From: Iris pallida
Lineage: Eukaryota; Streptophyta; Magnoliopsida; Asparagales; Iridaceae
Length of the DNA: 64,000 bases
NCBI GenBank assembly: GCA_029216955.1
Contig: JANAVB010012195.1
Coordinates: 894,857-958,856 of the forward strand
Reading direction: 5' to 3'
Below the pieces are notes generated by a model. The model searched no databases and had not been told where the DNA came from. It saw only the letters and a program-made list of their open reading frames with translations. Within the stretch, counting starts at the first letter, position 1; every line of letters begins with the position of its first letter. Shown here one piece after another: positions 58,672 to 64,000 of the stretch. A program made the position numbers and the translations under genes.

Positions 58672-59185
58672 TGTCACGACCCGCACCCATTTTTTTTTCG
58701 GATACGAGACGTGTCCAAGCCAGCCTACGTTGCAGAGTCGGCGGTAGAATGCTGTCACGACCATAATGGTCCAAAATCACAAATAATGCTCATTCACAAA
58801 GATTAATTCAATTTACAATATTCACAAGTTTTACATTTGCAGAAAAATACAAACTTGTACAAATATTGGAATGACTACAACTCCGCTATCTAGCTAGTTT
58901 CTAGGCTTTTATCTGCAAGTACACCCGTATCTCCCAATGCTAAGTAGATCCCTGGCTAACCTGAAAAATATTGGTTTCCAGTCAGGAATAGAACGAGCAC
59001 AATTTACTGAATGTAATTTCAATAAATGAAAATGACTATACAACAGAGGTTAGACATCAATTACATGTTTTTGAAAATAAACAAAAAAGACGAAAAATTA
59101 GTAGCAAATAAATAGACAAAGATACTTTTCCCAACTATTAGAAGTACCTTTGATATGTGATCAGTCTGGGACACTACACCGCGAG

Positions 59186-59395
59186 GTCTACGAGGCCTAC
59201 TTGCACGAAAAATAAACAATGTCTACGAGGTCTACTTACAGAAATTAAACAATGTCTACGAGGTCTACTTGCATAAAATAAACAATGTCTATGAGGTCTA
59301 CTTGCAGAAAATAAACAATGTCTACGAGATCTCCTTGCAGAAAATAAATAATGTCTACGAGGTCTACTGCATAAAAATAAACAATGTCTACGGTC
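59186..59395. repeat. ~32-bp tandem repeat (GTCTACGAGGTCTACTTGCA)
   Basis: About six copies of AACAATGTCTACGAGGTCTAC plus TTGCAGAAAATAA. It sits in the LTR where the solo relative instead has the 45092-45415 repeats. Confidence 0.9.
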
Positions 59396-60934
59396 GGATC
59401 ACACATCCTTGGTACTTCTCATTCCCGACTCAAAAATTTATAATAGTATATAAAAATCACATAACCAATGGCCAATCAATGAAATATAGTGAAGATCAAT
59501 ATCAAAATACAGACAATAAAATGTACTCGCCTGTGGTCCTGTGCTGGTGAAACCGATAATCTGAGCCACTCAGTGTGCCACAATAGTCAAAACTTATACA
59601 ACAGTCTCCGGATGCTGAAATAAATATTACCAATGTTCTCAGAATAGTCAAAATAGCTAGAATTTTCTGTCCTTAAGTCCAATTCTGGACACAGGAGCAA
59701 AACGGTAATTTTGGGTCAAAACGGTGTCCGTCGTTGGACCCGCTTTGCACCGAAGCATGCCAGAGTCAATGGTCTCTAAAGTCGTTAAACTACATGTCTA
59801 CGAATCTAGTTTTTCGATACGAACCCAACCGTATGTCCAAAGTTGGATTTCGGCGGGCCGTGCACAAAATTGCCCGTTGAGTCGAATCGTGGGGCCCACA
59901 AAACGGCGATCCAATCAACTGTCTCAGAATCGGACCAAACTTGGCATACATGACCAGAAAAATGATACGGTCCTGCTGGCGCTAGTTTCGTCTTGATCTG
60001 ACGAGCATGCACATAGTAATTAGAAAATTTGCACAGAGGTCGATACGATAAATTTCGATGGATACGTATCAAATTCGTCACGCACACGCGACCAATTTGA
60101 ATTCCGTTAAATCCACACGTCTCTGAAACCATTACGCACCTTTTGATGTTTTCGGTTTGCGACCACGTCGCCCGGTTTGGCGGGACGCACGTCGTATCGT
60201 GAAATTTTGTGTTTTAAAAAATAGGTTTTTGAGCAAGTTTACATGTGTATACTTCTCTGTACAAATCAAAAATTTACAAACCTCCTACTGGACTATTCTA
60301 GCCCTATATGTTGTGATTAACTTATGTTCAGAAAGTTTGATGATTCGAAGAATAGATTGGTAGAAAATTTGACGCCAAGTTGGGTGTTTAGACCGATTCA
60401 TGTCCAGTCTCGGGACAGTATTTCCATCGACTTTGAGTCAATTTTTCGAACAATCTAACCCATCTACTTACTAATTAGAAGAACAGGATTGCAGAGGGTT
60501 ATGTTATGAATGTACCAGACCGATCGATTCACGAAACGATCCACTGGAGGCGACGAACCATCGCCTCGAAATCGGCCGATTCCTGCTCTCGTCGGTACTG
60601 TGCTGTGCTCTGTGTCGTGCGGCCAACGGCCCTGGTCGGCCGACGGTGGCCCGCGGTGGCGCGCACGCACGCGTGGGGGTACGCCCATGTGTCAGCGTTA
60701 GGGTTTTGTATGAGATTCTCTCCATCTCTTATCCGATCTCTACGTATATTTATAGACGAGTTCTAAGTTTTTGCCGAGCGGGGGAGGGGAATTGGGCTCG
60801 GCCTGGCTTTGGTTTGGCTGGGATTACTCGGGTTAATGTAGGGGAACGGGTTTGCTCCTTACCTGGGTTGGAAAGGTCGGGTACTGGCCCAGGCTAGGCC
60901 GGCTAGCTTCTTGGTTATTTACTTAGTGTAATTA

Positions 60935-62300
<1,366 letters not shown>

Positions 62301-62757
62301 TAGACTACTACACCAATTACGAAGTACGCACATGCATACAACACATCTATGGTCGTGAACGTCTTTGGTCGCTCTATAACATTACATGGGTCCGCATTTG
62401 GTCGGGTCAAGTCTGGACTAGTTTGGTACAACCGGGTCACTTAAACGTCAAATAATAATAATAATCAATAATTAAACTATTTATAATGGTCATGTCACAA
62501 CTTGGCCTGATTTTTTTAGTTAGGATTTCACTATGGCTCGGTCTTCCCTACCTGGGCTAATACACTAGCCAAAGCATGCCATGGCACTATCCGTGCCACG
62601 GTTTCTAGTCACCGTGTACTCCAAAATTCCATCATGGCTAAAATCATCTACCGTAATAATTAACTAAATAATTATTTATAAATTTATAAATATCACCATT
62701 TAATTCAAATAAATAAATAAAAATATATTATAAAAAATTTCGGGAAGAGGGGTTACA

Positions 62758-62773
62758 AATCTACCCACCTTAA
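62758..62773 (-). other. Gypsy-6 polypurine tract
   Basis: On the minus strand TTTTTAAGGTGGGTAGATT abuts TGTAACCCC, and GAGGACGAAATT lies just upstream, as before the gypsy-2 3' LTR. Confidence 0.75.
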
Positions 62774-64000
62774 AAATAATTTCGTCCTCGAAATTCTAAT
62801 TCATATCTATTCTTTAAATTCAAAAAAAAAATCTACCATTACCTTAAACTCCTCGAATTTTTAATTCCTCAAAAACAGTTTATATCCTCCTCATAGCCAT
62901 TTTGTAACTACGAAACTCCGAGGACTTCTGTCCACCTTGGGTCACACTACTCCCTCAAGTCTCATGTCACTAAATTCTAATAAGCATGACCTTCGTCGCT
63001 CCGAAATAGGTAGGACATGAAGATAAGGAAGAACAATCGAGAGTAAAAATGAAGTTTCAAGAGCCGTAGCGGTATCCAATGATACAGCTAGAAAGAAAAA
63101 TTCATGAACCATTGACTTATTTGCTAGATTAGGCTACTCTAGTCCATTCACTTGCTAACTCGAAGAACCCTTCGTTTCCTAGAGGGGCTTGTAATCCGTG
63201 CAAACAAAAGTTCCGTTCTCAAGATTTAATCTAAACAAGGTTCCATAATATAACGGAATTTGAGGAGTCAAGATCGTGATCTTTTCCGTGGTTATTTAAA
63301 CACACGAGTAAGAGATATAAATGCAATACCATATCGTATCACGACTTCCAGGTAGATGGAATAATGGTTACGAATGACTTCTCATTCTAAGGGGAGACTA
63401 CATATTAGATATAGGGACCTTTTTTAAATAGTTTGGGTTTATAGTCCAAATATGGTGGTATGAATGGATGGGCTTTACTGGGTTTTAATGGGTTCCTTAA
63501 TTGGACATCAATCGTTGATTGGATGAACCTTGGATTTCAATCTATATTGAATGGACAAGATCTCAATGATTATACTACTTCTACAAGGTTAGGGTAATCT
63601 AGAATAGGTTTCTAGCCCCGTGGTTGAGCTAGTTGACAGTCAGGTTGGTTAGCTAGGTCCTTAAGTCCAAAATGCGTCTTCCGTGACCTTTGTGTTTAAG
63701 TAGCACGAGAAGGCATAATTGAGTGCACACTGGTGACATGTGCGTAGTGGGCTTCGAGTCGATCACCACCATATATTGGGTCGAAAGATTCGAGTCGAAG
63801 TTGAGTCTCTAATTGTAGTCGGAAAGTATACTGGTATTATGGTACGGGTTATAGCTAGTCCTTTTGACCTGAAAGTCGTACCATAAAAATAGAGTACAAG
63901 GGGACGTGTTTGAGTGGGACATGATATACCTAGATGAAGGTAGACTCGTCTAGATCTTGTATGTAAAATTTGTTGGAAGATAATAGCTGGTATCGTGCTC
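62774..64000 (-). other. Gypsy-6 interior 3' end (no gene recognised)
   Basis: By position this is the 3' interior of gypsy-6, where the chromodomain end of pol would be expected. I could not read pol motifs in any frame, so it is either a long 3' UTR, strongly decayed, or replaced by another insertion. Confidence 0.4.

Overview
This window is plant nuclear DNA from a gene-poor, heterochromatin-like region. It is built almost entirely of nested LTR retrotransposons. I find no host protein gene, no rRNA or tRNA gene and no CRISPR array. The plant assignment rests on Ty1/copia elements primed by initiator tRNA-Met, Ty3/gypsy chromoviruses of the Del/Tekay type with a C-terminal chromodomain, very long LTRs (2.9-4.3 kb), a hAT-type MITE, and stop codons consistent with decay of methylated CAG sites. 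The species is not identifiable by eye.

Left part (1-4210). The tail of a Ty1/copia element (copia A) enters from the left: RNase H, then about 1 kb of 3' non-coding sequence carrying three tandem units of short hairpins with compensatory changes, then a 1.1-kb 3' LTR whose U3 holds a CATGCGGC-rich block. A 164-bp hAT-like MITE with a perfect 8-bp target duplication and AT-rich unassigned sequence follow.

Central nest (4211-36159). A Tork/TNT1-like copia element (copia B) inserted in the first unit of a ~300-bp tandem duplication. Its coding region is split by two insertions: (1) gypsy-1, a complete minus-strand chromovirus at 6540-17521 (TSD ttata), inside the integrase; (2) a solo LTR (LTR-3, TSD caaag) at 17920-33267, which was itself entered by gypsy-2, a complete plus-strand chromovirus at 20383-31512. 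With the inserts removed, copia B reads LTR-gag-PR-IN-RT-RNaseH-LTR. All coding regions carry stops and frameshifts, so none looks autonomous now, although long RT/RNase H blocks remain open.

Right nest (36160-64000). After the duplicated target and two degraded LTR-like stretches, gypsy-4 begins. Its 5' LTR (39938-48261) is interrupted by two solo LTRs (40761-43140, TSD accat; 44520-47940, TSD aaatc). Its gag is cut at 49171 by gypsy-5, whose 5' LTR is 49172-53434. The gypsy-5 leader is interrupted by another solo LTR (53722-57527), then by the 3' LTR of minus-strand gypsy-6 (58672-62757), whose interior runs off the right edge. That LTR contains more than 1 kb of expanded, palindromic AT repeats.

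The most interesting signals are regulatory or structural and lie in LTRs and leaders: covarying hairpin repeats in copia A; CATGCGGC arrays shared by a copia LTR and a gypsy LTR; dyad-rich 60-bp repeats in the gypsy-2 LTRs; W-box and ABRE-like clusters in the LTR-3 family; and one 18-nt motif 8-9 nt inside the 5' LTR of four different gypsy elements, a candidate non-Met primer binding site.
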